Shown: positions 25,666 to 38,890 of the stretch, in pieces
Layout of the letters: every line of letters begins with the position of its first letter
Position numbering within the stretch: the first letter of the stretch is position 1
Assembly: GCF_018691265.1 (NCBI RefSeq)
Contig: NW_024881321.1
Coordinates: forward strand, 12,899,387-12,963,386
DNA: 64,000 nt
Source: Tyto alba
Lineage: Eukaryota > Chordata > Aves > Strigiformes > Tytonidae
Direction: 5' to 3'
Notes under the pieces: generated by a model
What the model was told of the DNA's origin: nothing
What the model saw: only the letters and a program-made list of their open reading frames with translations
The model's database searches: none
Position numbers and translations under genes: made by a program

Positions 25666-28600
25666 AGATCAGGAAGTATTAAACCAGTAAGATGATAAAC
25701 TTACTACTAAAAGATTGCTTTTAAGGGTGTAGCTTGTACCACAGAATATATCAGGAATCTGGATAAATAAATTACACCTGAAGATTAGTTTTTAAGTCAT
25801 TATTAAATACTTTCTCCATTCCACTGTTTTCTGTTAGTATCTACCCCTGCAGTTACCCTATACATTTGCAATAATGATGCTATTATTGTTTGTATCCTGA
25901 GAAATAGAAATCTGATAATTTCTCCTTTCTATATGGTAAAACTCTTATATCAGTTTGGGCTGATGATGTATGCAGCATCATGGATAAAAATTTTTGAAGG
26001 AGCATTGAATGCAATAGATCAAAGATTAAAGATTCTATATTGCTTAATTAATTAAGTTATCTGTAAATGTAAAAATTTTTACCCTAAAGCATATACAAGT
26101 CTCAGTTTCTGTTTCACCCTTTGTCAGCTTCATCTTTATTTCTGTATTCTTCTAACAGGGAAAGTGTTGAGCTAGTGGTTAGCAGATGTTGTATGTGTCC
26201 TAGGACTGGTTGCTTTGGAGTTGTTTGAGTAGACCTATCTCCAGGAAGCTGAGAAATTTCCAGGAAAGCATGTGGTACATATTAGAATTATATGCACCTG
26301 TTTCCAAACCTGACTTGATCAAGTTTTATATCACTGTCACTGAAGTTGTACATGAACAAAACCATCACATACAACTTCAGTATCCAACTTTATCATTCTG
26401 TACATTTATCAAAAAATAAACTATATCCTTAAAAAAACCCAATCTCTTTATATGAGATTTGTCATTCTGCTGGGTTAATATTACCTGTTACAAGAAAATT
26501 TATAGGACAAACAAACCTGGGACCCTATTTCATGTCTTGATGGAACTCTTTTTCCTCTTATGGAAAGAATATCCACTTGTATACTGCTACTGATCTTATA
26601 CCAGACTGATTTCATGCCATTACCCTTTGAGCCACTTCTTCCTTACCATCTTTCTTATCTAACAAGTCAGAATGTCCCTTCTTCAGTTCTGAGCTGAACA
26701 CAACCTTGCCTTGCTTCCCTCACAATCCATAGCTTACCATGAGGTTCAGCTACTATCTTCCCTGCATGCCAGACAGAATCCTCTCAACGCCTTGCAGCCT
26801 GTCTGATAGAATATGTCTATACTATTAAGAAGGAAGACAGTGATTCCCTTACCACTAGGAAATTGTTACAAAAAGGTAAATCTAGTTCAACCAAGACTAG
26901 ATCAGAAGATTTCTGAGAATACTGAGGACTATCAAGTCAGTAGAAATATTATTGTCGTTTATTAGAAATACAAATATGTTATTTACCAGGATGCAATTTA
27001 ATTTGTAAATGTACTTGAAACTACAAGTGATTTAAACAATTATATATTTCAAAAGCTTGTTAAAGAAAGTAGGTTCAATTTGACGCACAGCACATGAAAG
27101 CTTGATTTTGAGAATTTGTTTAGTCAGGCATTAATTTACCTACTCCATAGTTCTAAATATTTGGGGAAAAGTAGTTATAAACTGAATTACTGAATAAAAA
27201 CCAAGATCAAATAAAAAACATTAATTTCTATTTTTTATATCTAAAATATGGCTTTAGGTCTATTTCAGACTAACACAGAACTTGAAGATTTTTTTGGAAG
27301 CACTGCGTAAAAAGAAACATGAACAAGACCTTCATTCAAATATTTTAAGTGCTATCTGAAAATACTGAAGGATTAACCTCAATAGAAGCAATATAGTATG
27401 TTATGGGTAAGCACATTATAGTGTCCTCTGTCATGTGTGACTGTGGCACATGGCTCTCATGGTGAAGGTGTCACAGAAATACAGAAATTTCCTATTTGAA
27501 GGAAAATATCTTTGAAGTTCCTCAAAGGGAAAACTGAAATCATCCTGCAGAGATATCCATGAAGCAGTTCCAGACTTTCTACAGAAGATACAAGCTATAA
27601 TGAAATGTAAGTGCAACATTAACCTTTTATCTGGAGTTACTATATGATAAATCAAATGAAAAGTCACTACAGTTCCTCAGAAAGTAGTGGTCTAAGAACT
27701 CAATGTTGGGAGATTAAATCAGTCATAAAAATTGTAAAACTGGTAAATATACTAAAAATTAATGTAAATAGCCACAAAGTAACATGTAAAACAATGTGGT
27801 TATAAAAGATGGTGTTGTGCTTAGAAATGCTATTCATTATGATTTCATATGTCAGTGTTCTTAAAGGTATTACAAAGACTGATAGATTTAGGATGATACT
27901 ATTTTCAAGATAAGGCCTTTCCATTATAAGTCTTTATGGTAAGATATAGTACACATACAAAAAAAAAAAAAAAAAACAAACCAAAACAAAACAAAACAAA
28001 CTACTTACATCACTTACTAGACACTTTAATTTAAAGGTAAACTTTCAAAATTTAAACTTTCAAATGTAATTTTTTTACATGAAGTTTAATAGCTGAACAA
28101 TTTGATATCTGAATTGTTCAACCTGAAAATGTTTAATCATTTTCTTAGCGTTTATTAAAGACTGCTGTATCAGAGAATCTGATTTTTTTTCTTTGGATGG
28201 ATCTGAAGGAATGATGAGAAATAATAGGATACTGAGAATTACCAAATCATAATGTAGTTTGTGTAATTTGTTTACAGATGTGTTTATATGTTCATGTATC
28301 TGTGTGTTCCTCTTCAATGAGGTCTGAAACCAAAATACTTTGAATGTAATAATATGAATGTATCACACTAGGGAAATGTTTTGATCAGTGCTCCAGATGC
28401 ATAGGACACTTCTTGTTTTAGTTAAAGGGCTCATGGATCTACTTGTTAAAGCAACAGTACAAAATAAAATAATTTAAATACAAGATTCCATTCAGTGCTT
28501 TATCAATACAGTATACTCATTATTTCATGTAACATTGTACATGGCAATTTTGCCTATATATCAGAATAGAGATTATCTCAAAATTCAATTTGTAAAAAAT

Positions 28601-29135
28601 TCAGCATTTCTGGGGGAAAAACAAAAAAAACGAACAACAACAAAAAAAAATACAACCCAAACTTGTATAGATCAGAAGCAACATTAGGGAAATACCAGGT
28701 ACATATTTAACTTTTTTACACTGATCAACCTGTTGTACTCTCGGGAGGGGGAGAGGAAGGGTGTGTGTGGAAAAAAACAGACAAATAGCCACATCAGTTT
28801 CTTTAAGCTTCTGTTTGCTTTTCTTCATCTCATTTCTCATCCTTCTGTTGAGGTCACCTTTTTCAACCACGTCTTTTCCGCATTTCTACAACCATCCAGT
28901 TCCACTATCAATCCCTAGTAGCAATTAGTAAATGGGATGCACTTGCAGAGGGACCGACTATCAGCAGTTCCCCAGCAGGGCTTCTTTTTGTTGATTCTGT
29001 CAAAATCACTGAATTTTTTTTTTTTTTTTTTCTTCTTCCTCCCCTTCCTCACCCTCCCTCCCTCAAAACATCTTCATCCATGGAGAATCCACATTAGAGA
29101 CCTGGAACTTGTAGAAGCAACTGAAAGCAAACAAG

Positions 29136-29166
29136 AACCATCACTTATATAGTGTAAGTGATGGTT
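29136..29166. repeat. Perfect 12-bp inverted repeat (hairpin)
   Basis: AACCATCACTTA at 29136-29147 is exactly complementary to TAAGTGATGGTT at 29155-29166, with a 7-nt loop. It is too short for a typical pre-miRNA. It may be chance or a small structured element. Confidence 0.75.
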
Positions 29167-31103
29167 ATACTAGTGTCCTATATACAGGGACTCTTCAGGA
29201 TTTTTCAGTGTTGTGTAATCCCATTTTCTGAAAAGGTTTTAATTCACAATTTAATGCTATTAGTGGAGGAAATAGACATGTGATTTCAAGCAGCAGACAA
29301 TGACAAACTATGGTTATGACATATGTATACCTGCTGAAAGTATTGCAGAAAGAACTGCTACAGTTTTTATACTCAGATAACACTGGAAACTGAGAAATAT
29401 ATGCAAATACAAGGACTTTTTCCTCCAATAAACCATTCTTAGTACTTCAAGGAGCAATATATACTTAACTAAAATTCTCATTAATATTTCCATTAAGTGA
29501 TATTTTGTACCAAAATTTACACAACAAATAATTAAGTGCTAATATCATAAACAAATTAACTTTTCCCCATCTCTCTTGTATATCTGGATTTATGGTTTAG
29601 AGTTTAAAAGGGCAGTGAATACAACATCTGGAATACATTTTCCCTTTGACTAGGTCTATCAGAACAGAGTAGTAACCAAGTTTGGTAATAGCCAAGAAAA
29701 TAAAGCTATTCAGTCCTTCCTAATTACACTTTGTTTGTAACTACAGATCATTTTTTCCTTATCACGGGAAATTAAAGTTTTAGCTTAGTTTAGTTTAGTT
29801 TCATTCACATTCTTATTTATTTATTTTTGCCACTGTCTTCTTGGTATAGAACCCTCAGTCCACTCATTTCTATTACAGAAAATTTCCTTAGAAGCTTCTT
29901 TCACATAAAAAGAAATAAAAATGTCTTTTGATCCAATATCTTTTACTACAATTTCTGAGTTCCTTTTGTTTCCTCATTTGCTTAGATTTTCTTTTCTACA
30001 AGATTTTTTCATTATGCCTGAAGCATGTCCTTGTTTCCAATGTCTGCTATGTAACTCTAATGTCCCTCAACACAGTAGGACAGGCCTGGGAGTCTGATTT
30101 TGAATTTACTGCATGAACAACAACTTAATTAAGTCATGCTTTAGAAATATCATCAGTTCTTTGTTGCTACTATCACACTTGGGCATGTATCACATTGTTC
30201 TGACAAACGTGTTGAGAGAATTGCTTTGTAGTTTGTCTTGTTTCTGGAACACTACTGGCTAAGGACCCTGGAACAAATTGTTTCTATTGCACAACTGGGG
30301 ATAATGTTCTCAGTTCCAAAAATGAGTGCAAAAGAATCAGGTTCAGGACCAAAGTTCTTTCAAGCCAGTACACAATCTGAAACAGAATTAGACCTACTTC
30401 ACTTTCACTGATATCTCATAAGCCTGACATAGGAGATAATATTTATTTTTTCTCCTTAACTTAATAATACAGAAAATTCAGGATAAAATTCCTTCTTCCA
30501 TTCCTCTTTATATGTACAACTAGAAAAGGTAGGAAAATAGAGAAGAAAGTACTTTATTATGCATTCTATGAAAACTACACCAGCTTTTTTTTCTGTTCTA
30601 TTAAATTGCCTTGCACTCTGTGTGGCATATTCATTTGTATGACATAGGTGCAAATGAAACCAGTTGGGCTTGATTCTCCATTGCTTTTGAGCAAGTGTAA
30701 TTATTAGTACCTTTGTGAAGTAAGTACCAGGTGAATGTGAACTAAGATAAAAAAGAAATTGACACAATTACTATCCTCAGATACTGTGAACAGACCACAG
30801 TGCTAGGAGGATCAAAGTGGTAGAACCCTAGTAAAGGAAGGCTAAATCTTGTGTAAAGAGATTACTTAAATTCCAGTAAAATGGAATGCAGTAATAATTA
30901 TATGGGAAAATTTCTCAATAATGGAAATAGGATGAAGAAAAACATGGGGTCCCTTGCACTGTAAACCCATAACCACTAACAGTAATATAGCAGTAAAAGT
31001 TTTCACAATGTAAAGTTTAAATTATATGCTATTATTTTCAGAACTAATTTTGTGCAGTTCATATCTCTTCATATATAATTAAATAAATTATCTAGAAGGA
31101 CTA

Positions 31104-32093
31104 TGTCGTGGTTTAAGCTCAGAGGACAACTGAGCAACAGGTAGCCACTCACTCCTCATTTCCCTCCAGCACTGAGAAGGAGAAAATAAGCCAAGGCTTG
31201 GGATTCAAGTTAGGACAGGGAGGGGTGAATCACCCATTACGGTCACAGACAAAAGACAGACTCATTAGGGGAAGATAAAAGAACATAAATTTATGACAGA
31301 CATTAACAACAACAACATTTAACAGAATAGGACATTGAGAAGCACTACCACATCTTGAAAACACCTTCCCCCACCTGTCCCTTCTTCTTAGGCTCATGTC
31401 TTCCCAGAGGTGCAGGGGGCAGGGAATGGGGTGTGCAGTCAGTGTTGCTGCTTCTTCTGTCTTTGGGGGGAGGGGAGAACTTCTAGAACTTCTTCTTCCT
31501 GCTCCCGTGTGGTCCCCCTCTCACAGGAGACAGTCCTCCACAACTTTTCTCCAACTTGAGTCCCTCCCATGGAATGCAGCCCTTCCTGAACCGCTCCATT
31601 GTGGAACACCCCTGCATGTTGTAATCATACCAGCACTGAAATGCAATAGGGGCTGCTTCTTCCTACAGAGTCCCGGCTGCCTTCAGGTGTATCCACCTAA
31701 TTTATACAGTGGGGCCCCCCACAGGCCATAAATCAGTGTCTGCTCTACTGTATACCTTCATGTGTGGCAGGGGCGGGCCGTCCTGCCATCTCACCATAGG
31801 ATACAGGGGGTTCTCTGCTCCAGCACACCTCCCCTCTCCTTTCTTCCTTTGTTCCTCCACTGACCTTGATGTTCATGCAGATGTTGCAGCTCCTCCTCAC
31901 AACTCCAACTCCTCCTCCCAGGTCCCTTTTTAAATATGTTATCACAGAGGCACAGCTGATTGGCTCAGCCTTGGTGCGGAGGTGGGTCCAACTTGGAGCC
32001 TGGTGAGATTTGAGAAGCTTCTAACAGGCGGTCACTGCTGTAGCCCCCTCCTCTGCTACCCAAAACCCCCACCACTCACTGAAAACCAGGACA
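31104..32093 (-). mobile_element. Solo LTR 1 of a 1-kb avian ERV family
   Basis: The plus strand starts TGTCGTGGTTTAAGCTCAG and ends AAAACCAGGACA. The 5-bp flanks GACTA (31099-31103) and GTCTA (32094-32098) differ at one base, an aged target-site duplication. On the minus strand the promoter reads an inverted CCAAT box (ATTGG at 31959-31963 on the plus strand) followed by ATATTTAAA. The middle contains decayed repeats of a roughly 40-bp unit built around 'GGGCTGCAGCCCTTC'-like text, a trait shared with the copies at 38891, 45247 and 53191. No internal retroviral genes adjoin it. The frames at 31396-31731 and 31709-31945 fall inside the LTR and are not genes. Confidence 0.85.
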
Positions 32094-32171
32094 GTCTACT
32101 TAAAATTTCTGGTCTAAAGTCTCTTCATGCATTTATTGGTTCTTTACATATTATTCCAATTGGAATACTAG

Positions 32172-32506
32172 ACTCATAGAATCACAGAATCACAGAATTG
32201 TTTGAGTTGCAAAGGTCCTTTTAGAGATCATCTAGCACAACCGCCCTGCCAGAAGCAGTGACAACTTTCACTAGACCAGGTTTCTCAAAGCCCCGTCCAA
32301 GCTGACCTTGAACACTTCCAATTACAGGGCATCACAATTTCTCTGAACAACATGTTCCAGTGTGTCACCACCCTCATTGTAAAAAATTGCTTCCTGATAT
32401 CTAATCTAAACATACCCTCTTTCAGTTTAAAACCATTGTCCTCTGTCCTGTCACTACAAGCCTTGGTAAAATGTCTCTCTGTATCTTTCCTATAAGCTTC
32501 TATGAG
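32172..32506 (-). mobile_element. CR1 LINE copy C, 3' tail fragment
   Basis: The plus strand opens with the CR1 octamer tail (CATAGAATCACAGAATCACA) and the terminal block (TTGCAAAGGTCC, then GATCATCTAGCACAACC). It then follows the CR1 3' region through CTTTCAGTTTAAAACCATTG to about 32506, where a T-rich tract begins. It aligns with copies A and B but is more diverged, and it does not extend into the shared identical block. It lies only 78 bp from solo LTR 1. Confidence 0.9.
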
Positions 32507-32569
32507 TTTTTTTGTTGTTGTTGTTGTTGTTTTTTTTTTTTGTTTTTTTTTTTTTTTTTTTTTTTTTTT
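32507..32569. repeat. (TTG)n plus poly-T tract at the CR1 break
   Basis: Several TTG units pass into a long T-run with one G interruption. It sits exactly where the CR1 alignment stops, so expansion or a deletion at this tract may have removed the rest of the CR1 copy. Confidence 0.85.
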
Positions 32570-32770
32570 CTCAAAGTAAGGATCCCCTCAGTTTCTGGCT
32601 CTCAGCTTCTTATAAACTTGAGAGCCTCACACAATTATCCATATACCAAGCCCTTGCTATAGTCCTCTGAATAACACTTGTTGGTAAATGTATGTGAAAG
32701 GAGTGTCTGCTCTATTAAAGGTGTCTAAGCAACAACATTTTAAATGCAAATAAAAAGGGATAATAAGTAA

Positions 32771-34100
32771 TGTAGGAAGCCATAAACAAGCACATGCAGA
32801 GCACAAACCTCACTGACAATAAGAGGGGTCACAGGAGAGCCAAACCTGGTCAGTCACGCTAATTGATAAGGGTATGTGAGATTGTAAAAATGTATATTTT
32901 TACAATATATCAATATCAAATATTATCAAATTGTTTGTTAGGGAAAATAAACGTTATGTACAGAGACAAAAATCTGGCAGACAAACATAATGCAGATGAA
33001 GACAAGAAACAATCCTGGTCAGTCACAGTCACTGATGGCTTATTGAGAAACTGTAGGCAAAACAAGGCTTTGTATCTGATAAGGTTGTAAACCTGAGGGT
33101 CTGGGATATTGAAAGTGGGAATGCATGGATCAGTGAGACTGTGCCAGCTGATGCAGGGGAGGAGGCTAAGGGAGGAACATATCAGGAACATACAAGAAAA
33201 GGTATAAAAGGGGACAGTCGAGTGCAAAATGGCACCCATCAGTATATTTGCCTGGCTAAGCCCTGCAGGGCTGTGTGCCAACTGCCGAATTCAAACCAAG
33301 GTAGTGGGTGCCCCTGCCCTGTGGCGTCATCTGCTCTGGATAGAGCGGTCTTGGTGTCAGTTACTGGAGCCCAGTGGGGTCTTTAACCCCCCGGCACTGT
33401 GGAGGGAGCAGTGTGTGTCCTGAAAAACAGCTATTAGGGGCAGACTGGGATGAGTGAAGGGATCAGTACTGGATCAGGACTCTGGCTCACAGTCTGTGTG
33501 CTGAATGCTGGCAGCTGGAGGGGAGAGTCTGTACCTTCCCCAAACCATGTGTGAGTGTGGATTTGCTGGCAAACTCCAAGGTGAACCAGCTACCAAGTTG
33601 GGGACCTGTGGGGCAAGTAAGGGGAGCTGTGAACTGGGCAAGGTTGCTGGGCAGACAGAGGGGCTGTGCTGGTGCTTGGGGGATCCTTGAATATACATGT
33701 GCTTGTGAACCTGGAGAGTGCGGTGTGTGTGTTGCACTAGTGACCTCCTGCCTCTGCCAGCCCAAGAGGAGGAGGGGATATGGCTGGTTGTCCCTGTGCC
33801 TGGTGCAAGTCCTGAGTGTGGGTGCTGCTGGGGACAGTGCCTGGTCTGTGGTCGTCTGTGTAGGCACAGATGTGGCCATATCCATGTCCTCTGTGTGTGT
33901 CCATGCGTCTCTGGTGTGTCTGGGATACACGCCCAGTCTTGGTACTGCAGCAACTTCACCAGTGCAAAGGGGAAAGCAGCAGGCACATCCCTCAGCCTGG
34001 GCAGAGACCCCAAGTCCCCAGGCACCAGGCTGGGTTCCAACAGCTGGACAGGAGGGTCCTGGGCAGGGGCAGCTGGAGGAGGTGGCCACTGCTAACTTCT
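32771..34100 (+). mobile_element. Unclassified GC-rich repeat block, probable ERV LTR at its left
   Basis: A 1.3-kb segment becomes strongly GC- and TpG-rich from about 33100. A TATA box (TATAAAA at 33202-33208) lies midway. A candidate LTR runs from TGTAGGAAGC (32771) to CTGTGGGGCA (33615), with AGTAA both just before (32766-32770) and just after (33616-33620). That 5-bp match could be chance, since many TG and CA positions were available. A 13-bp direct repeat CCTGGTCAGTCAC at 32845 and 33014 resembles a U3 enhancer duplication. Sequence from 33621 to about 34100 is equally GC-rich and unexplained. It could be ERV internal DNA, or the true right end may lie there. No primer-binding site or gag/pol similarity was seen. 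Overlapping frames up to 200 codons on both strands lack domains. Confidence 0.45.
33202..33208 (+). promoter_or_regulatory. TATA box in GC-rich repeat block
   Basis: TATAAAA followed by a GGGG tract and GC-rich sequence has the layout of an LTR or Pol II core promoter. No matching polyadenylation signal was seen downstream. Confidence 0.5.
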
Positions 34101-34136
34101 CTTAACAATATACTTCAAATATGACTGGGTTCTGGG

Positions 34137-34188
34137 ACTAGTACTTCTTTCCCTAAAGACACTAGTACTTCTTTCCCTAAGGGCACTA
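34137..34188. repeat. 24-bp tandem duplication, two copies plus four bases
   Basis: ACTAGTACTTCTTTCCCTAA followed by four bases occurs at 34137-34160 and 34161-34184, with minor differences in the last bases. A third ACTA follows. Confidence 0.9.
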
Positions 34189-37100
34189 TGACAAAATAAC
34201 TAACTACTGGTCCAAAACTCTCTTTTAAATTTAAGTGTAGTTTGTTTTTTCTCTCAGGAGGCTGAGTTTAGTGATACAAATGTTAGACTCAAAAAAGCAT
34301 TCCTAAGTCAAGACACTCCAGTTTTCACTGTGACCAAAGAGTTTTATTTATACGTTTGATGCAAAAATCATAAGCAAGCCATGGTGCAATGATCTGATCC
34401 CAGGTTCTCTTCTTTCCATAACCATGTTTTCATCAGCAAATTAAAGAGTTAGACTTCTCTTTGCTCAGTTTTCTCCCCAATTTCTTCTAGCTGGTGTTTC
34501 AGCATCAACTGAAGAGACAGAGAAATGTTTTCTCAAGATTGTTAGTGAACTTGTGTTCAGGATAAATACATGAGGAACAAGATCTGCAATCAGCTTCAAG
34601 GTAAAGCTGTTGAGGACAGCCCCAAACTCTTCCCACATTGTGAGAAACTGCCAAGATCACTACAAAAAAATAGTTCTTACTTAGGAGACTAACTATGAGA
34701 AGATGTCCTCTGTATAGATCCTATCTTTCTTCCCATCCTGATGATCTGCACTCTGTAAAGAAGCCGTTATTTCTCTGTTGACTGTGGGGAAAAAAAAAAA
34801 AAAAAAAAAAAAAGATTAAATTGCTGTATGCATAATATTTACATGGTGAAATTTTGATGGGTGATGACAAGAATCTAACCCTAATGTTCTCAGTCTTTAG
34901 TAGCTAAAGATAACTGCTCTGCAGTTCAGTAAGCAGAGTTTCTTATGTGTGATTGCTCGCTAAGATCTATAAAAAAGAGTAAAAATCTTGTATAATCACA
35001 TAATTTGTCCAATGTTTCAATAGTTGGGTAAAAGTACAATAGACCTATTACTACAGAATAATTTAAACTCTGTCTCAGGTAGCATTTTTGCTACCAAGTG
35101 TGTTACCAGAAAGACTTAATAATTGAAATCTAATTTTTTTGTGTCTTGAAGATCACCATGTCATATTTATGTTTCAATACATAATAAAGATGTTACATAC
35201 ATTCTTTGACAGTAGTTTTTATTCCCTAAGGCATAACATTTGTATTTAAGGTTAGCTAGCACAAGACTATCTTTCAAGATGATTCTTAATGGGAGTGCAT
35301 TGTTCAGGGAACTTCGGGCCCATGCAAATTAGATTTCCTTAACAATTTCTGCAGTTGTTTCCCTGAAAGGTTTGAATGTTCTACAGCCTGTCTATTGCCA
35401 TAATAGCGATACAACCAAAACTATATCAGCAGAATCCATGTGTAAAGAAACCATATGCCAAAAAGGACTTCTTTCTGTTAGCAAATTTGCACAATTTCCC
35501 TGTGTAATATTAGTTAAACAAAGAAAGCATTTCAGACATTTTGCTCCAGATAAACCATGAATTCACAATCTGTACACATGTCTTCTCCTTAGTTCTCTTC
35601 TTTTTAAGACTCTTCCTTAGGTGCTTCAGGAACCAGGATGTCCTTTCCAACATTATTCTTCTCTCGCATCTGTCTCGTGGTTTCTGCCACCTGATACAAA
35701 ATGTCTGTACTGGCAAAATTATACAGTGTAATCCAGGTCTTAATTGACTAGTTAGATTATAGTACAGATATTTTCTACCAAAACCATGATATAAAATATT
35801 AAAATATTTAAGCTACGTAATGCTAAATTATGATATTTTTTCCTTTCCCTCATTAGGTCTCTTGGCTGTAGAGACATCTGCAATGCCCTTAAGAATAGCT
35901 TCATTATTTCCACAACTTGGATTTATTTCATGTAATGTATACTGTCTACACTGCAGAAGCTTTTGTCTGGGCTGATATTCTGTCATCCTTTTGTACATAA
36001 TGAAGCTTTTTAATACCTTATTTATAAATAGCTTTCATTTGATTTAATTCTCTAAATTAGGTCTGCAATTTAAGAGTACCTATTTCTTTTCATTGACTAT
36101 GATGGGAGACTAATTCCATAGAGCCATTCATAGTGGAGTATAAATGCTTGTATTTTGTCATATAAAGTACATACCTTGTAACAAACTTTATACCCACCTA
36201 TTCTGTGTTCACAATGTCAGCTCTGTAGAGAAAGGACAATTGTCTCAATATGTGTTTACACCATGTGAAAACCAGTAAAGTCTTGATCAATGGAAAATGT
36301 TTTTAGACACCATGGGTAATAAAAATAATAATACAGTGATAAGTAGTACTAATACTAAAATGAATAGATATGGAAAAGTATTCTCTTCTGTAATATATAC
36401 TGGGATGAAGGATCCAGGAAAAATAAGCCTACAAAAATTATAACAAACTGAAATTCCCATTGAGATGAGTGGATATCATTGTTATATGAATTCCTAGAAG
36501 TGGTTAAATGACATACTATAGAAAAAAAAAAAACAAAAAAACAAAATGCAGAGCAATTTTCTTGGTCATGGGCATGAAAAACACTTGTTAGGATTTTCTT
36601 TCAAAGACTTATTTCTCTAGCACTATTTCTGTATTTCTTTAAAAGACTGTATTCTATGTCAACAAACTTATGGGGCATTTCTGTAAATAAACAGATTCAG
36701 AAAAGAAATGTAGCTTTGAAAACTGTGTTGTTGCTTTGTCTTTCAGATTTGATCATAATTTTGGATTTATATTTGTCCAAAAACCTGAAACTACTTGTCT
36801 CAAATTGGAGAATATATAATTCTCTAATTTATATCCTTTTGAGCAATTCCAGGTAAATATTTTCCTGGCTTCCTTATGATCTAAGTGGTCATGTTAGAGC
36901 CCCGTGCTTCTCTGAAGCACAAAACATATTTTTATTTAGCTGACACTGTAAAAAGAAAATACACTTATTTTTCATTGTTATTACTTTTTCTATTAATTTC
37001 ACAGGTACTGTAATAACAATAGATTAAAATATTGCAGTACCAGCTCTTATAAAGTTATGATTATGTAAAAAATATGAAGTCGATTCCACAATATTAACAA

Positions 37101-38890
37101 TCATTTTGCAAAGGCAATATTTTCTATTTCTCTTTCCACTTTGAAATATGATACTAAATTTTTTACCCATATAGTCATTCAAATTTACCAGAAAATATAA
37201 CCACTATTAGATGTGGTGTTAACCTTAGGAGGGTAACTTCCCTTTTGTACACCTCCTGACTTGTGAACCCTGAACATTTTTGATGTCTTACCCATAATGT
37301 AGTGTTAAACAGCAATGTAGGGTATTTTGAAGCATTAGTTGTTACAACATACTGCAGCAATTACTAAAATTATGTGGGGTTTTGTTTTTTGTTTGTTTGT
37401 TTGTTCGTTTTCCTCTTTTTTTTTTTTTTTTCTTTTAAGCTGTCTGGACAGATCTCATGTATATATTCAAACATGCACCAGAGAATGTTTGCAAATCTTT
37501 TTAAGCATCTACACTTTTTTGGTTTTGAGAGAGAGCTTTGCCCTGGAGGAGAAATCCTTCAGAGATAAGAAGAAAGAGAACACAAGGACTCAGAAAAAAA
37601 AAGTTTTTGAAATGTGGAGAATGATTAGTAGAAAGGAAGGAGGAGGACACATCTGTTGATTAAATGATTTTTAGAGATAATTAAGTGCATTCATCCAGAA
37701 ATAACAAACATTACACATCGTTTGCAGGCACACGTGGCTTTTTTGAAAACAAGAGAGAATTAAACAGAGCCTACAAGATAATCAGCAGCTTGGGGCCAGT
37801 CAAAACTGTGTCACTGGCATGACCTTCCAGATTTTGTAGAAGCCTTTATGAAGCAGTAGTAGCAACCAGGTGCTGGGTGCTAAATTAAAAGTGTCTAAAT
37901 ATAGATGTAGGAAGTTGAAATGAGGCAATCCCTTCCAAAAGTTTTGTCCAACTTTTCCTTTCTCAAGTAATTAATTAATATTCACCATTAATACTACATA
38001 ATTCCACTTATTTCTGTCATTCTCACATCAAAAACTCACATCTAATTTCCAATACAGGTTAGGTATTTTTATAAAGAATCCATCCTGATGAGAATTTCTG
38101 ATACTTTATCTAGTATTATAGATGTATGAAGAAGAAATCAAGGACAAGATGCACTGCAGTTCAGAGGAGTGATGTCCTGTGAACCATAGAGTTATGGCTG
38201 CTATATATCTTAAAGAGCAAAGAATAAACAGGAAGTTATGTCAGTATGATTTTTTTTGACAACTTCATTTTTGCTCAAAGTATTGTGATTATTATTATGT
38301 TTGATATATATTTATACCATGACTTCAATTAAATAACCAAAAATTTTTAGCTCTTTCTTCAAGGGAAAGGACTTCTGGTCAGAGTGGTCTTGCGGAGTTC
38401 ATGTTTCAGAGTTAGCACCTGGAAAGGATTTATTTCCCAGTGCTATGACATTGGCATGTATTTGAAATAGATACTGTTGCAATCAAGTTTAAACATGTAG
38501 AAAAGCCATACAAGAAGAATTTTCATCTCTGCTTTTTATTCCAGTCCCTCTGTGCACATATTTATGCCCATGTAAGCCTTTGACTCTGGGCTCTGTCTTC
38601 GGTTCTTGTAGGCCATGCAGAGAATACAAATAATAAAATTGGGAGGAGGGGTGGGGAACAAAAAAAACGGCAAAACCATTTATACCTGTAGCTAATATTT
38701 AATCTGTAAACCTACACATTTTCTGTATGCAGTGCTAGTTTTTAATCAGATTCTATGAAGCGAGACGTTGGTGTGTTTGACTAGAATATTGTATGCGCAT
38801 GTGTTTGACCAAGGTAAACACATGGTAGACATGTTCGACCCTTGGTAAGTCATTACTGACCCTTTTCCTGACTGGCATTTTTTGAGAGAG
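34189..38890. other. AT-rich non-coding stretch, no gene seen
   Basis: No gene is supported. The stretch holds an A24 run at 34790-34813, an A-rich run near 36521-36545 and a TTTG/T tract at 37378-37438. Frames of up to 106 codons are A/T-driven and have no domain. Confidence 0.7.
34790..34813. repeat. Poly-A run (24 bp)
   Basis: This is an uninterrupted A-run after GGGG. Confidence 0.9.

Larger units (their letters stand above)
25006..31103. other. AT-rich non-coding stretch, no gene seen
   Basis: No gene is supported. The stretch holds a T-rich low-complexity tract at 25545-25665, an A-run with CAAAA repeats at 27959-28000 and an A-rich tract at 28617-28651. A T-run lies at 29014-29031, a perfect hairpin at 29136-29166 and a 14-bp palindrome at 26043-26056. 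Open frames of up to about 103 codons have no recognisable domain. Confidence 0.7.

Noticed and set aside
31396..31945. Frames of 66-111 codons on both strands
   Set aside because: They lie inside solo LTR 1 and follow its internal repeats.
33474..34124. Five overlapping long frames (84-200 codons) on both strands
   Set aside because: They overlap each other in GC-rich, stop-poor sequence and are rich in G, P, S, T, C and W with no domain. They are best explained by composition.
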